Shown: positions 1-6,431 of the stretch, piece after piece | Layout of the letters: each line of letters begins with the position of its first letter | How positions within the stretch are numbered: the stretch's first letter is position 1 | NCBI GenBank assembly: GCA_029563035.1 | Contig: JAKQTP010000069.1 | Coordinates: 1-10,243 of the forward strand | Length of the DNA: 10,243 nucleotides | Reading direction: 5' to 3' | DNA from: an archaeon | Lineage (GTDB): Archaea > Iainarchaeota > Iainarchaeia > CSSED10-239 | The notes under the pieces: generated by a model | Databases searched by the model: none | What the model was told of the DNA's origin: nothing | Seen by the model: only the letters and a program-made list of their open reading frames with translations | Position numbers and translations under genes: made by a program

Positions 1-1
1 A

Positions 2-145
2 GAGAGAAAAGAACTCTTTGACAATGCTATGAAAGAAGTTGATCCTAGGATTCAAAAAACCATTGAGTTGATAGAAAAGATTAACAACTCAAATGTTCAA
101 ATTAAATACGAATTAAGTACATCTTGTTACAGTACAACGATTTAA
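2..145 (+). CDS. C-terminal end of an unrecognised protein (5'-truncated by the window)
   Basis: An open frame enters from the left edge and runs 47 codons to a TAA at 143-145, starting E-R-K-E-L-F-D-N-A-M and ending C-Y-S-T-T-I. The visible part is rich in Lys, Glu, Ile and Asn and looks like amphipathic helix (D-P-R-I-Q-K-T-I-E-L-I-E-K-I) followed by a short polar tail. I recognise no domain. The stop lies 10 bases before the ATG of the next gene with no repeat or promoter between them, so the two are probably one operon and, by the cassette reading of this window, one cassette. The frame, continuous coding character and tight spacing support a real gene; function is unknown. Confidence 0.6.
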   Translation, partial: ERKELFDNAMKEVDPRIQKTIELIEKINNSNVQIKYELSTSCYSTTI

Positions 146-155
146 ATTTTAGATT

Positions 156-1079
156 ATGCCAAGTAGACACGAAATTACAAATGAAATAGTTGGTAACAGA
201 CAAGATGCTGTTAGAAGGAAGTATTTAAAGGAGTATTATGAACATACGGGAAGGAATTTAATCCTTTTTGCAACAGCTTATGGATCGAAAAAATTGGCAA
301 TCCAACAAATCCCCGATTTTTTAATATCAATTACTCAAGAAGATATTCAGGGGTTTATGTCTGCTGTTCATGAATTAAAGGGTGATAAACTGGATATTAT
401 AATTCACAATCCTGGTGGAAGTGCCGAAGCTACGGAACAAATTGTACTATATTTAAGACAAAAATTCTCCCACATAAGAGCAATCATTCCTCAAAATGCA
501 ATGTCCGCTGCGACAATGCTTTCATGTGCATGCGATGAGTTAATAATGGCAAAACATTCTGCAATTGGACCTATTGATCCACAAATGGGAGTTATCGCAA
601 ATAATGGAAGTAGATATATGATACCAGCTCAATCTATTCTTGATGAATTTGAGCAAGCAAAGCAAGAAATTATAAAAAATCCGGAATTAGCAACCTTATG
701 GGTAAATCGAATTAATTCATATCCACATGGATTTTTTAAAAAATGTGAAGACACTATTGACTTATCAATAAGACTTGTTGGAAATTGGCTAAATACATAT
801 ATGTTTGCCAATTCTGACGAAAAGAAAGGAGAGACTATTGCTGAATGGCTTTGTAATTCAGGAGAACACAAAACTCATGGCAGACCCATATCTATAGACA
901 AAGCTGTTGAAAAAGGTTTGAAAGTAATTCCATTAGAATCTGATCAGAAATTACAAGATATTGTCCTCTCAATATTTCATTCTACAATGGTTACATTTGA
1001 TGTAACGCAATGTGTGAAAATTATTGAAAATCAAGAAGGAAAAGGATGGTTCTCAATAGTAAATGTTGAGAAGAAATAG
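156..1079 (+). CDS. SDH_sah-type ClpP/SppA-fold serine protease-like protein
   Basis: A 307-residue protein of the serine dehydrogenase proteinase (SDH_sah) family, soluble relatives of ClpP and SppA with the crotonase fold. Seen directly: an oxyanion-type strand and turn I-I-I-H-N-P-G-G-S at 81-89; the family core P-Q-N-A-M-S-A-A-T-M-L-S-C at 112-124 with the expected nucleophile Ser117; and A-K-H-S-A-I-G-P-I-D-P-Q at 132-143 carrying His134. I see no signal peptide or membrane helix, so it is probably cytoplasmic. The length is normal for the family. From family knowledge it should cleave peptides without its own ATPase, but its substrate is not known. It follows an upstream partial gene by 10 bases and is followed by palindrome 1 eight bases after its stop. 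The start is the first ATG after the previous stop; there is no clear Shine-Dalgarno. Family assignment is firm, biological role open. Confidence 0.88.
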   Translation: MPSRHEITNEIVGNRQDAVRRKYLKEYYEHTGRNLILFATAYGSKKLAIQQIPDFLISITQEDIQGFMSAVHELKGDKLDIIIHNPGGSAEATEQIVLYLRQKFSHIRAIIPQNAMSAATMLSCACDELIMAKHSAIGPIDPQMGVIANNGSRYMIPAQSILDEFEQAKQEIIKNPELATLWVNRINSYPHGFFKKCEDTIDLSIRLVGNWLNTYMFANSDEKKGETIAEWLCNSGEHKTHGRPISIDKAVEKGLKVIPLESDQKLQDIVLSIFHSTMVTFDVTQCVKIIENQEGKGWFSIVNVEKK

Positions 1080-1086
1080 CAACTTT

Positions 1087-1221
1087 GCATAACAGGCGGT
1101 ATATTTTATTGCCGAGATATTGCGGGTTTCAGTGTTTCTGCATCTAATAAACTTTTGTGTAACTTGACAGTGACGTGCTCCGAAATCGGCAACAAAAACA
1201 TACCGCCAAAACGTTATGTGC
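1087..1221 (+). repeat. attC-like palindromic element 1
   Basis: The ends are GCATAAC (1087-1093) and GTTATGTGC (1213-1221), which pair as R''/R'-type boxes. Inside them GGCGGTAT (1095-1102) pairs perfectly with ATACCGCC (1200-1207), and TTGCCGA (1109-1115) with TCGGCAA (1186-1192). The centre of about 70 bases contains a 22-base core (1164-1185) shared with elements 3 and 5. The outer spacers are asymmetric: one base on the left, five on the right. It fills the gap between the protease gene and the DUF805 gene, 7 bases after the stop and 17 before the next ATG. Size (135) and layout match long integron attC sites; activity is inferred, not shown. Confidence 0.75.
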
Positions 1222-1238
1222 AATCTAAAAAATAATAA

Positions 1239-2078
1239 ATGAAAAAGAAGTACTTAAACTTATCGACTGAAACGCAGAATTACATCGAGGTAGCTCTTGC
1301 AGATGGCAAAATAACTGAGCAAGAAATTGATTTAATAAAAAGGAAGGCGGTCGAGTTTGGCGACGATCCCGTAGAAGTTGAAATGGTTTTGTCAGCTGTT
1401 TTGTTAGATATTAACAAAGAAAAAACAAAAGAAGATTATGAGTTAATTGAGATCAAACCAAAATATGGTCTCGTTGATAGTTATTTACAAGCATTAAAAA
1501 AATATTCAAATTTTAACGGACGCGCAAGCAGATCTGAATTTTGGAATTTTATATTTTTTAATTTCATTATCCTATTTACACTTTTTACTATAATTGGTAT
1601 TCAAGGTGAAGATTTTGGAAAGAGCGAAAATAATTTGATTTTTTTAGGTTTGTTTGGATTACTATATCCTTTAATTATAATTATACCTTCTATTAGTTTA
1701 TGCATAAGAAGACTTCATGATTTAAATTTTTCAGGCTGGCTTGCCTTAATACCCCTCTACAATATATATCTCTTCGCTAAAAAAGGACATATTGGAGATA
1801 ACATTTATGGAGAAGACCCTTACAAAATGGTTATTAAAAAGATTACTAAATCAAAAGAACCTTTTATTGGAAGATTAAATGTTAATAAAATAGAAACAAT
1901 TGGTGCTACAATGTTTGGTATTGGTGCAACTTCTCATGAGGCAATAGAGCTAAAAATAATTGATTATCATCAATTAGACCACGTTAATAAATGGCTTTGG
2001 ATTTTAGGAGGATTGTTAATAATAATACCTAAAACAATTAAATATCTATTAAATAAATCTAAAAAAGAAAGCACATAA
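1239..2078 (+). CDS. TerB-like/DUF805 membrane protein
   Basis: A 279-residue protein with two recognisable parts. Residues 1-60 resemble the short TerB-like helical module common in Bacteroidota (A-L-A-D-G-K-I-T-E-Q-E-I at 19-30, then G-D-D-P-V-E-V-E-M-V at 41-50). Residues 78-195 are a DUF805 domain: F-N-G-R-A-S-R-S-E-F-W at 92-102 and R-R-L-H-D-L-N-F-S-G-W at 157-167, with membrane segments near 101-121, 133-155 and 166-180. A fourth hydrophobic stretch at 252-269 precedes a short basic tail. DUF805 proteins are small inner-membrane proteins of unknown biochemical role. ATG is used 17 bases after palindrome 1, and the TAA stop (2076-2078) lies inside the left box of palindrome 2. No promoter is evident, so expression probably depends on read-through. 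Domain calls are good; function is not known. Confidence 0.85.
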   Translation: MKKKYLNLSTETQNYIEVALADGKITEQEIDLIKRKAVEFGDDPVEVEMVLSAVLLDINKEKTKEDYELIEIKPKYGLVDSYLQALKKYSNFNGRASRSEFWNFIFFNFIILFTLFTIIGIQGEDFGKSENNLIFLGLFGLLYPLIIIIPSISLCIRRLHDLNFSGWLALIPLYNIYLFAKKGHIGDNIYGEDPYKMVIKKITKSKEPFIGRLNVNKIETIGATMFGIGATSHEAIELKIIDYHQLDHVNKWLWILGGLLIIIPKTIKYLLNKSKKEST

Positions 2079-2151
2079 CAGCGTGCAAGCGCCATAGCCC
2101 TGCCGCAGGCGCAACACAGGGCTACGATCGCCTGCACGCAAACCGTTAGCG
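2074..2151 (+). repeat. attC-like palindromic element 2 (short form)
   Basis: A compact 78-base element with CATAAC (2074-2079) at the left and GTTAGCG (2145-2151) at the right. GCGTGCAAGCG (2081-2091) pairs with CGCCTGCACGC (2129-2139) except for one A/C mismatch, and TAGCCCTG (2095-2102) pairs perfectly with CAGGGCTA (2117-2124). By hand count it is roughly 60% GC against an AT-rich background. It lacks the 22-base core of the long copies but keeps the same outer geometry: one base on the left, five (AAACC) before GTT. The upstream gene's stop codon is part of the left box. Confidence 0.75.
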
Positions 2152-2389
2152 TTCATTGAAAAAAAGACAAACAGCCGGCAGAATGACAAAGGAGTTTTTG
2201 CTACATAGAGATAAAGAAAAAGGAAGTCCTGTACACATTCAGACACATTTGGCTTTGCTCTACACACAAACTTACCATTCACAAAACCAAAAGAACCTTC
2301 ATTTTATCGAGACAACCAAACCCACCCTCCTCCCATATATAAAAACATCAAAATAAAATGTAATAAATATCCAATGTTGACAGTAGTCC
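2152..2389. other. Gene-poor stretch between palindrome 2 and the restriction operon
   Basis: No convincing gene is present. One + frame is open from a TTG at 2156 (ATG at 2183) to 2356, which would give a 57-66 residue peptide rich in His, Thr, Gln and Lys. It has no domain, no Shine-Dalgarno and low-complexity A/C-rich DNA, so I do not call it. Near its right end TTGACAGT (2376-2383) followed by CCGTTGCATAAC (2388-2399) resembles fragments of the palindrome family and may be the worn end of a lost element. Confidence 0.4.
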
Positions 2390-2425
2390 GTTGCATAACT
2401 ATCCACATAATCATAGTTTTGCAAC
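2390..2425 (+). promoter_or_regulatory. Promoter and operator-like palindrome of the controller gene
   Basis: GTTGCATAACTAT (2390-2402) and ATAGTTTTGCAAC (2413-2425) are inverted copies matching at 12 of 13 positions around a 10-base spacer. A Bacteroidota-type promoter lies inside the palindrome: TTG at 2391-2393 and TAGTTTTG (TAnnTTTG) at 2414-2421, 20 bases apart. The right arm ends on the base before the ATG at 2426, so transcription should begin at or next to the start codon, giving a leaderless message. A protein bound to both arms would cover both promoter elements, as expected of autoregulation by a restriction-modification controller. Binding is inferred. Confidence 0.7.
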
Positions 2426-2632
2426 ATGGATATTAAGAAAAAATTTGGCAAGAATTTAAAACGTCTAAGGTTAGAAAAAGGGATTTCTCAAGAATCACTT
2501 GCATTATCAGCAGATTTAGACAGAACATATATTCCAAGCATCGAAAAAGGTGAAAGGAATGTATCAATTGTTGTTGTTGAAAAGTTAGCAAATGCTCTTA
2601 ATGTCAGCATTTCGGAATTCTTTAAAGACTAA
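2426..2632 (+). CDS. XRE-family controller (C) protein of the restriction-modification system
   Basis: A 68-residue single-domain HTH_3/XRE protein. Its helices resemble R-M C proteins: F-G-K-N-L-K-R-L-R at 7-15, the first HTH helix around G-I-S-Q-E-S-L-A at 19-26, and the recognition segment L-D-R-T-Y-I-P-S-I-E-K-G-E-R-N-V-S at 31-47, whose R-T-Y-I/S-x-x-E-(R/K)-G-x-R-N pattern is typical of the family. The length is normal. C proteins are dimeric regulators that bind palindromes at their own promoter and delay endonuclease production until the methylase has protected the host. Here the gene abuts a 36-base palindrome and ends 5 bases before the endonuclease gene, consistent with a C-R operon. 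The start is fixed by the palindrome and promoter directly upstream. A generic XRE repressor is the alternative, but the neighbours argue for a C protein. Confidence 0.85.
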   Translation: MDIKKKFGKNLKRLRLEKGISQESLALSADLDRTYIPSIEKGERNVSIVVVEKLANALNVSISEFFKD

Positions 2633-2637
2633 CGAAT

Positions 2638-3585
2638 ATGGACGTTTTAAGAAATTACATCGAAAGCAAATTTGGAATTGATGAATCAAAATTTTTAGAA
2701 GTTTTAAAAATGAGTCCTGGTGCAGAAGGCTACTTATTAGGTTCTTTAGGAGAACTTCTATTTAAAGAATATGCTGAATCATTAGGATATGAAGCTTTAC
2801 GAATTAAAGAAAAACCAGAAGGCGGAAATAATGCTAAAAGTGAAGATGCACGTGGAGACTTTTATATAAGAAAAAAAGGCAATAAAAAAGACGAATGGTT
2901 TGTGGTTGAATGCAAAGGTGTAAAATCAAATTCTGAAAAAAGAAGTGGTTTGACTAAACCATCATCCTGCCTTACTTTACTTACAAAGCACGTTTTAGAT
3001 AGGGATGAACATGTTAAGAGTATTTACAAATCTGGTTTAAATGCTTATAATAAAGCAAAAGAAGACTGGGAAAAGAAAAATAAAGGAACTTTCCCCAAAT
3101 TCACTTGGAGTAAAAAAAATCCTGGTGCTGGAGTGCCTGATTTAACAGGTCTTTGGAAAAATAAAGATGAGATAAAAAAATGGTTGGATAGTTTTTCAAA
3201 TAATGATTTTACTGAAAATGCCTATTGGAATTTAACTGCTCCAATAAGATTGCTTCAAACACACATGCCTTCCACAAGAATTGACCCTATTACAAATATT
3301 AAAAGTACAGGACCTTTAGTTTCAGAGTTTAATATATTATGTGTTGACCTATTTCTTAAAACAGGTAAGCATGAATTCGTTTTTGTTAATAGCAAGCAAT
3401 TAAATCCGCAAGGAAAGTCCCCTAATCATTTACAACAAAACTATACAATTGACATTTTGACCAAGAAAGACGGCTACATAAGGCATAAACTACTCGAACC
3501 ATGGTATGATAATCTTGAAAAATGCATAAATGAAACTAAACCAAAACCAAGAAAACTTGATAAAAGTCAACTAGACGAAAGATAA
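2638..3585 (+). CDS. Restriction endonuclease, PD-(D/E)xK type
   Basis: A 315-residue protein with a recognisable nuclease core near the N-terminus: helix G-E-L-L-F-K-E-Y-A at 38-46, then G-D-F-Y-I at 73-77 and V-V-E-C-K-G at 89-94, giving Asp74 and the Glu91-x-Lys93 pair of a PD-(D/E)xK site. The remaining ~220 residues have no motif I recognise and probably carry DNA recognition or subunit contacts; the C-terminus is basic (K-P-K-P-R-K). It begins 5 bases after the controller stop and lies directly before the methylase-specificity gene. This order strongly implies that it is the cleaving partner. I cannot predict the recognition sequence. It could need the specificity domain of the methylase fusion to find its site, since no separate specificity protein exists here. 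There is no sign of truncation. Confidence 0.8.
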   Translation: MDVLRNYIESKFGIDESKFLEVLKMSPGAEGYLLGSLGELLFKEYAESLGYEALRIKEKPEGGNNAKSEDARGDFYIRKKGNKKDEWFVVECKGVKSNSEKRSGLTKPSSCLTLLTKHVLDRDEHVKSIYKSGLNAYNKAKEDWEKKNKGTFPKFTWSKKNPGAGVPDLTGLWKNKDEIKKWLDSFSNNDFTENAYWNLTAPIRLLQTHMPSTRIDPITNIKSTGPLVSEFNILCVDLFLKTGKHEFVFVNSKQLNPQGKSPNHLQQNYTIDILTKKDGYIRHKLLEPWYDNLEKCINETKPKPRKLDKSQLDER

Positions 3586-3586
3586 T

Positions 3587-3618
3587 TTTGGTTATTACAC
3601 AAATGTGTGTTACTTTTG
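3587..3618 (+). promoter_or_regulatory. Independent promoter of the methylase gene
   Basis: TTTG at 3587-3590 and TACTTTTG (TAnnTTTG) at 3611-3618 are separated by 20 bases, the Bacteroidota spacing. Transcription should start near 3623-3627, about 10-14 bases before the ATG at 3637. The spacer holds a small palindrome, ACACA-AA-TGTGT (3597-3608). The segment 3611-3622 matches 10 of 12 bases with the right arm of the controller operator (2414-2425), so the controller may also touch this promoter. A separate promoter lets methylase be made before endonuclease. Confidence 0.6.
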
Positions 3619-3636
3619 CCACAAACGTGTAAGTCT

Positions 3637-5619
3637 ATGAATTCATTATTTGATATCCAACTTTCAAAAGAAGATAATCTTCTAAAAAGATTTGAAGAAA
3701 TTCACGACTATATTTATGCAAATGATGGTTTGTCTCCACAGCAAACCTTAGAAGAGTTTATAAAAATATTGTTCATCAAAGTATTTGATGAAAACGAGAA
3801 TAGCAACAAGTTTACAATTTCTGCTGAAGAGTGGAATCTTATTAAAGCCGGTAAAACAAATCAATCATTAACCGAAAGAATTTCTAATCTGTTTGAGCAT
3901 ACAAAGCATGCCTATACTGACGTTTTTGATAGTGATGATAGGATCAAACTAACACCGAATGCATTAGGTTTTACGGTAAATAAACTTCAAAGCATATCCT
4001 TGCTAAATTCATCGCAAGATGCAAAAGGGTTAGCTTTTCAAAAATTTCTTTCACATCACGAAAAAGATGGTAGGGGGCAGTTTTTTACTCCTGAACCTGT
4101 TATTGATTTTTGTATTGAAATGATACAGCCAAAACCTAATGAAACAATAATTGACCCAGCTTGCGGTAGTGGTGGCTTTTTAATATCAACCTTAAAGTAT
4201 CTACAAAGGAATAATAATGACCTTAATACTTCTGTATATGTTTCAAATCATCTTTTTGGCTTGGACATTAACAAAAGTATTGCAAGAATTGCTAAAATGA
4301 AGTTACTATTGGAATCCAATGGCAAAACAAATGTTTTGTGCACAAATTCATTGGAGGACTTGGACGGTATTAAACTTTCCATTTCTCAAAAGGACGGTTT
4401 TGATATTGTGCTTACTAATCCACCATTTGGAGCGAAAATCACTAATACTTCAATACTTTCAAGATTCGATTTGGGACATAAATGGTCTAATTTTGATAAA
4501 GAATATCACAAAACAAAAGTCGTATATCCTAATCAAAATGCTGAGATATTGTTTATTGAAAGATGTATTCAACTTTTAAAAGAAGGTGGTAGAATGGCAA
4601 TTGTATTACCAAATGGTAATTTTGAAAATCCTTCTTTAGAATATTTGAGATACTACATAAAGCTAAAAGCAAAAATCTTAGCAATTGTAAACCTCCCGCA
4701 AGAAACCTTCATTCCTTTTGGTACAGGCGTAAAAACATCACTTTTATTTTTAGAAAAAGACACTTTGAATATTAATAAACAATATCCAATTTTTTTTGGC
4801 AGAGTAACTAAGTTAGGATATCAGGGCAATAAAAATGGGACACCGTTGTATCAAAAGGACAAATATGGTCAAATATTAAAAGACACATCAGGTCAACCAA
4901 TATTAGAAGAAGATTTCTCTGCAATTATTGAAGAATACAAAAAATTTCAAAATGGAAATGTAATTGAAAAAGATAATGTATTTTCAATTAATTATAATGA
5001 ATTAAACGGCAGATTTGACTTCGATTTTTATTCACCTGAAAACAGGAAATTGTTTTCAAATTTGAATAATGTTAAAACTGTTCTTTTGGGAGATGTATGT
5101 GATATTGTAAAAATTAAAAGTATTAAACTCAAAAACCAAAATTCGACAGTTGAATATGTTGAACTTTCAGACATTAATACTCATTCATACGAAATTATTA
5201 ATTCAACAACTTATCAAGTTCATAAATTGCCTAGTAGAGCAAGTTATGAATTGCGTGAAGGGGATATAATTACTGCAATAGCAGGTAATTCTGTTGGAAC
5301 AAGAAAACATGCAACTGCTATAGTAACACAAGATTTTGAAGGGAGTATCTGCACTAATGGTTTTCGAGTTCTTAGAAATTTCAAAATTGATATTTATTAT
5401 TTACTCTATTTTTTAAAATCTGAAATATTCTTGAAGCAAATGTTCATGTATAGGACTGGTGCTGCAATACCAAATGTTTCTGATAATGATTTATTAAACA
5501 TTGTAATTTATGTGCCTGACCAAAAGATCGTTGCTGAAATAAGTAATAAAATGAAACATGCTTTTGAGTTGAGACAAGAATCAAAAAAACAAATTGAAAG
5601 TATAAGTTTAAAAATATAA
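3637..5619 (+). CDS. N6-adenine DNA methyltransferase fused to a single specificity (S) domain
   Basis: A 660-residue Type I-like M-S fusion. An HsdM-like helical N-terminus (about 1-125) leads to the methylase: G-Q-F-F-T-P-E-P-V at 147-155, SAM motif I D-P-A-C-G-S-G-G-F at 173-181, and catalytic motif IV N-P-P-F-G at 261-265. From about 484 comes one target-recognition domain of HsdS style (L-G-D-V-C-D-I-V-K; R-E-G-D-I-I-T-A-I-A-G; then G-A-A-I-P-N-V-S near 608-615), ending in a helix likely to be the spacer coiled coil. It should methylate adenine at the site cut by the upstream endonuclease. A GTG at 3607 extends the frame 10 codons, but it lies upstream of the predicted -7 element, so I use the ATG at 3637. 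One recognition domain suggests either an asymmetric site or dimerisation on a split palindrome. Confidence 0.9.
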   Translation: MNSLFDIQLSKEDNLLKRFEEIHDYIYANDGLSPQQTLEEFIKILFIKVFDENENSNKFTISAEEWNLIKAGKTNQSLTERISNLFEHTKHAYTDVFDSDDRIKLTPNALGFTVNKLQSISLLNSSQDAKGLAFQKFLSHHEKDGRGQFFTPEPVIDFCIEMIQPKPNETIIDPACGSGGFLISTLKYLQRNNNDLNTSVYVSNHLFGLDINKSIARIAKMKLLLESNGKTNVLCTNSLEDLDGIKLSISQKDGFDIVLTNPPFGAKITNTSILSRFDLGHKWSNFDKEYHKTKVVYPNQNAEILFIERCIQLLKEGGRMAIVLPNGNFENPSLEYLRYYIKLKAKILAIVNLPQETFIPFGTGVKTSLLFLEKDTLNINKQYPIFFGRVTKLGYQGNKNGTPLYQKDKYGQILKDTSGQPILEEDFSAIIEEYKKFQNGNVIEKDNVFSINYNELNGRFDFDFYSPENRKLFSNLNNVKTVLLGDVCDIVKIKSIKLKNQNSTVEYVELSDINTHSYEIINSTTYQVHKLPSRASYELREGDIITAIAGNSVGTRKHATAIVTQDFEGSICTNGFRVLRNFKIDIYYLLYFLKSEIFLKQMFMYRTGAAIPNVSDNDLLNIVIYVPDQKIVAEISNKMKHAFELRQESKKQIESISLKI

Positions 5620-5640
5620 ACCACACTTAGTAGTCAAGCA

Positions 5641-5665
5641 CATTTGCAAGTCGCACTTGCCAATG
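5641..5665. terminator. Strong hairpin after the restriction-modification genes, possible terminator
   Basis: CATTTGCAAGT (5641-5651) pairs with ACTTGCCAATG (5655-5665) at 10 of 11 positions around a CGC loop. It lies 21 bases after the methylase stop. There is no T-tract on either side, so it is not a classical intrinsic terminator; it may end or stabilise the operon transcript. Confidence 0.4.
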
Positions 5666-5763
5666 CTTAATCCAAAACCCACAAAAGAGCTTTACTACCC
5701 AAACGCACGGCAGACAGAAAAGATGCAGCAAAAAAAAAATAACAAGAAAAATGAACAACGAAA
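5666..5763. other. A-rich linker before palindrome 3
   Basis: No gene or clear signal. The stretch includes a run of ten A (5730-5739) and only very short open frames. Together with the hairpin and palindrome 3 it makes up the gap between the methylase gene and the DUF6934-like gene. Confidence 0.5.
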
Positions 5764-5894
5764 CGCTAACATAGGCTAAAATCAAGCGGGCGGATAGTGC
5801 TAGTTTGAAAGGCATTGCAACTATCAAACTTCATCTCAGATTGATAGTAACGTACTCCGAAATGCCCGCCAGCTTTTAGCCTCAGCCGTTAGCA
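5764..5894 (+). repeat. attC-like palindromic element 3
   Basis: CGCTAAC (5764-5770) faces GTTAGCA (5888-5894). AGGCTAAAA (5773-5781) pairs perfectly over nine bases with TTTTAGCCT (5874-5882), and GCGGGC (5786-5791) with GCCCGC (5864-5869). A further inner hairpin pairs AGTTTGA (5802-5808) with TCAAACT (5824-5830). The 22-base core shared with elements 1 and 5 is at 5841-5862. The outer spacers are two bases on the left and five on the right. This copy has the longest perfect outer arm of the five. Confidence 0.8.
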
Positions 5895-5998
5895 GCAATG
5901 CGTGACGAAAAAAACGTGTCTTTAACAAAAAATTGAACTGAAAGAAAGAAGTAGGAGATGAAACTACCAAGGTATCCGTTGGCATAAAGCGGCAGTTA

Positions 5999-6430
5999 AT
6001 GACCTTTGAATTTACAAGCGAAGGACAGCAAGGTTTGATTGAAAAACTTGTGCGTTTCCAAGAAACCAACGTGAAAAACGTTTACAACCTTGCGTTTGGT
6101 GACAAAGATCAAACAATAGGCGACATAGACGATAAAGTAATTTCAAACAATGGGGACAGCGAAAAAGTCTTTGCGACAGTTGTCGCAACGCTTTACGCTT
6201 TTACCGATAAATATCCGAATGCTTGGGTTTATGCTACAGGTAGCACAAAATCCCGAACAAGGCTTTATCGAATGAGAATAACAAAATTTCTTTCGGAAGT
6301 AACAGAAGACTTTAAAGTTTTGGGAGAAAAAGACGAGGATTGGTTTCCGTTCAAGAAAAATGTTGAATATGACGGGTTTTTAGTGCGTAAGGAAAAAATA
6401 ATTAACTTTGTAGAATCAAATTTTACTTGA
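5999..6430 (+). CDS. DUF6934-like protein, possibly with a decayed N-terminus
   Basis: A 143-residue protein matching my memory of the Bacteroidota DUF6934 family: F-E-F-T-S-E-G at 3-9, V-Y-N-L-A-F-G-D at 28-35, S-N-N-G-D-S-E-K-V-F-A-T-V at 49-61, and the strongly conserved Y-P-N-A-W-V-Y-A-T-G-S-T-K-S-R-T-R-L-Y-R at 73-92. Biochemical role is unknown; there is no membrane segment. Family members usually have about 10-15 residues before the F-E-F motif, but this frame offers only M-T. An ATG at 5958 in another frame encodes M-K-L-P-R-Y-P-L-A and then a stop, which looks like the lost N-terminus after a one-base shift. The next gene starts one base after this stop, so the two are translationally coupled. 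Coding status is firm; the true start is uncertain. Confidence 0.75.
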   Translation: MTFEFTSEGQQGLIEKLVRFQETNVKNVYNLAFGDKDQTIGDIDDKVISNNGDSEKVFATVVATLYAFTDKYPNAWVYATGSTKSRTRLYRMRITKFLSEVTEDFKVLGEKDEDWFPFKKNVEYDGFLVRKEKIINFVESNFT

Positions 6431-6431
6431 T

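Noticed and set aside
2049..2282. Open - strand frame across palindrome 2
   Set aside because: Antisense to the DUF805 gene end and the palindrome, with no recognisable protein; other - strand frames in the window are likewise shadows of + genes.
2156..2356. Open + frame of 57-66 codons after palindrome 2
   Set aside because: Low-complexity His/Thr/Lys-rich product, TTG or unsupported ATG start and no family; described as a gene-poor stretch instead.
2390..2425. Controller palindrome as another attC-like element
   Set aside because: It is only 36 bases, has 13-base simple arms, overlaps a promoter and starts with GTT rather than ending with it.
5898..5936. Twelve-codon frame starting ATG right after palindrome 3
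   Set aside because: Too short to support; could be a leader peptide or a cassette remnant, but nothing distinguishes it from chance.
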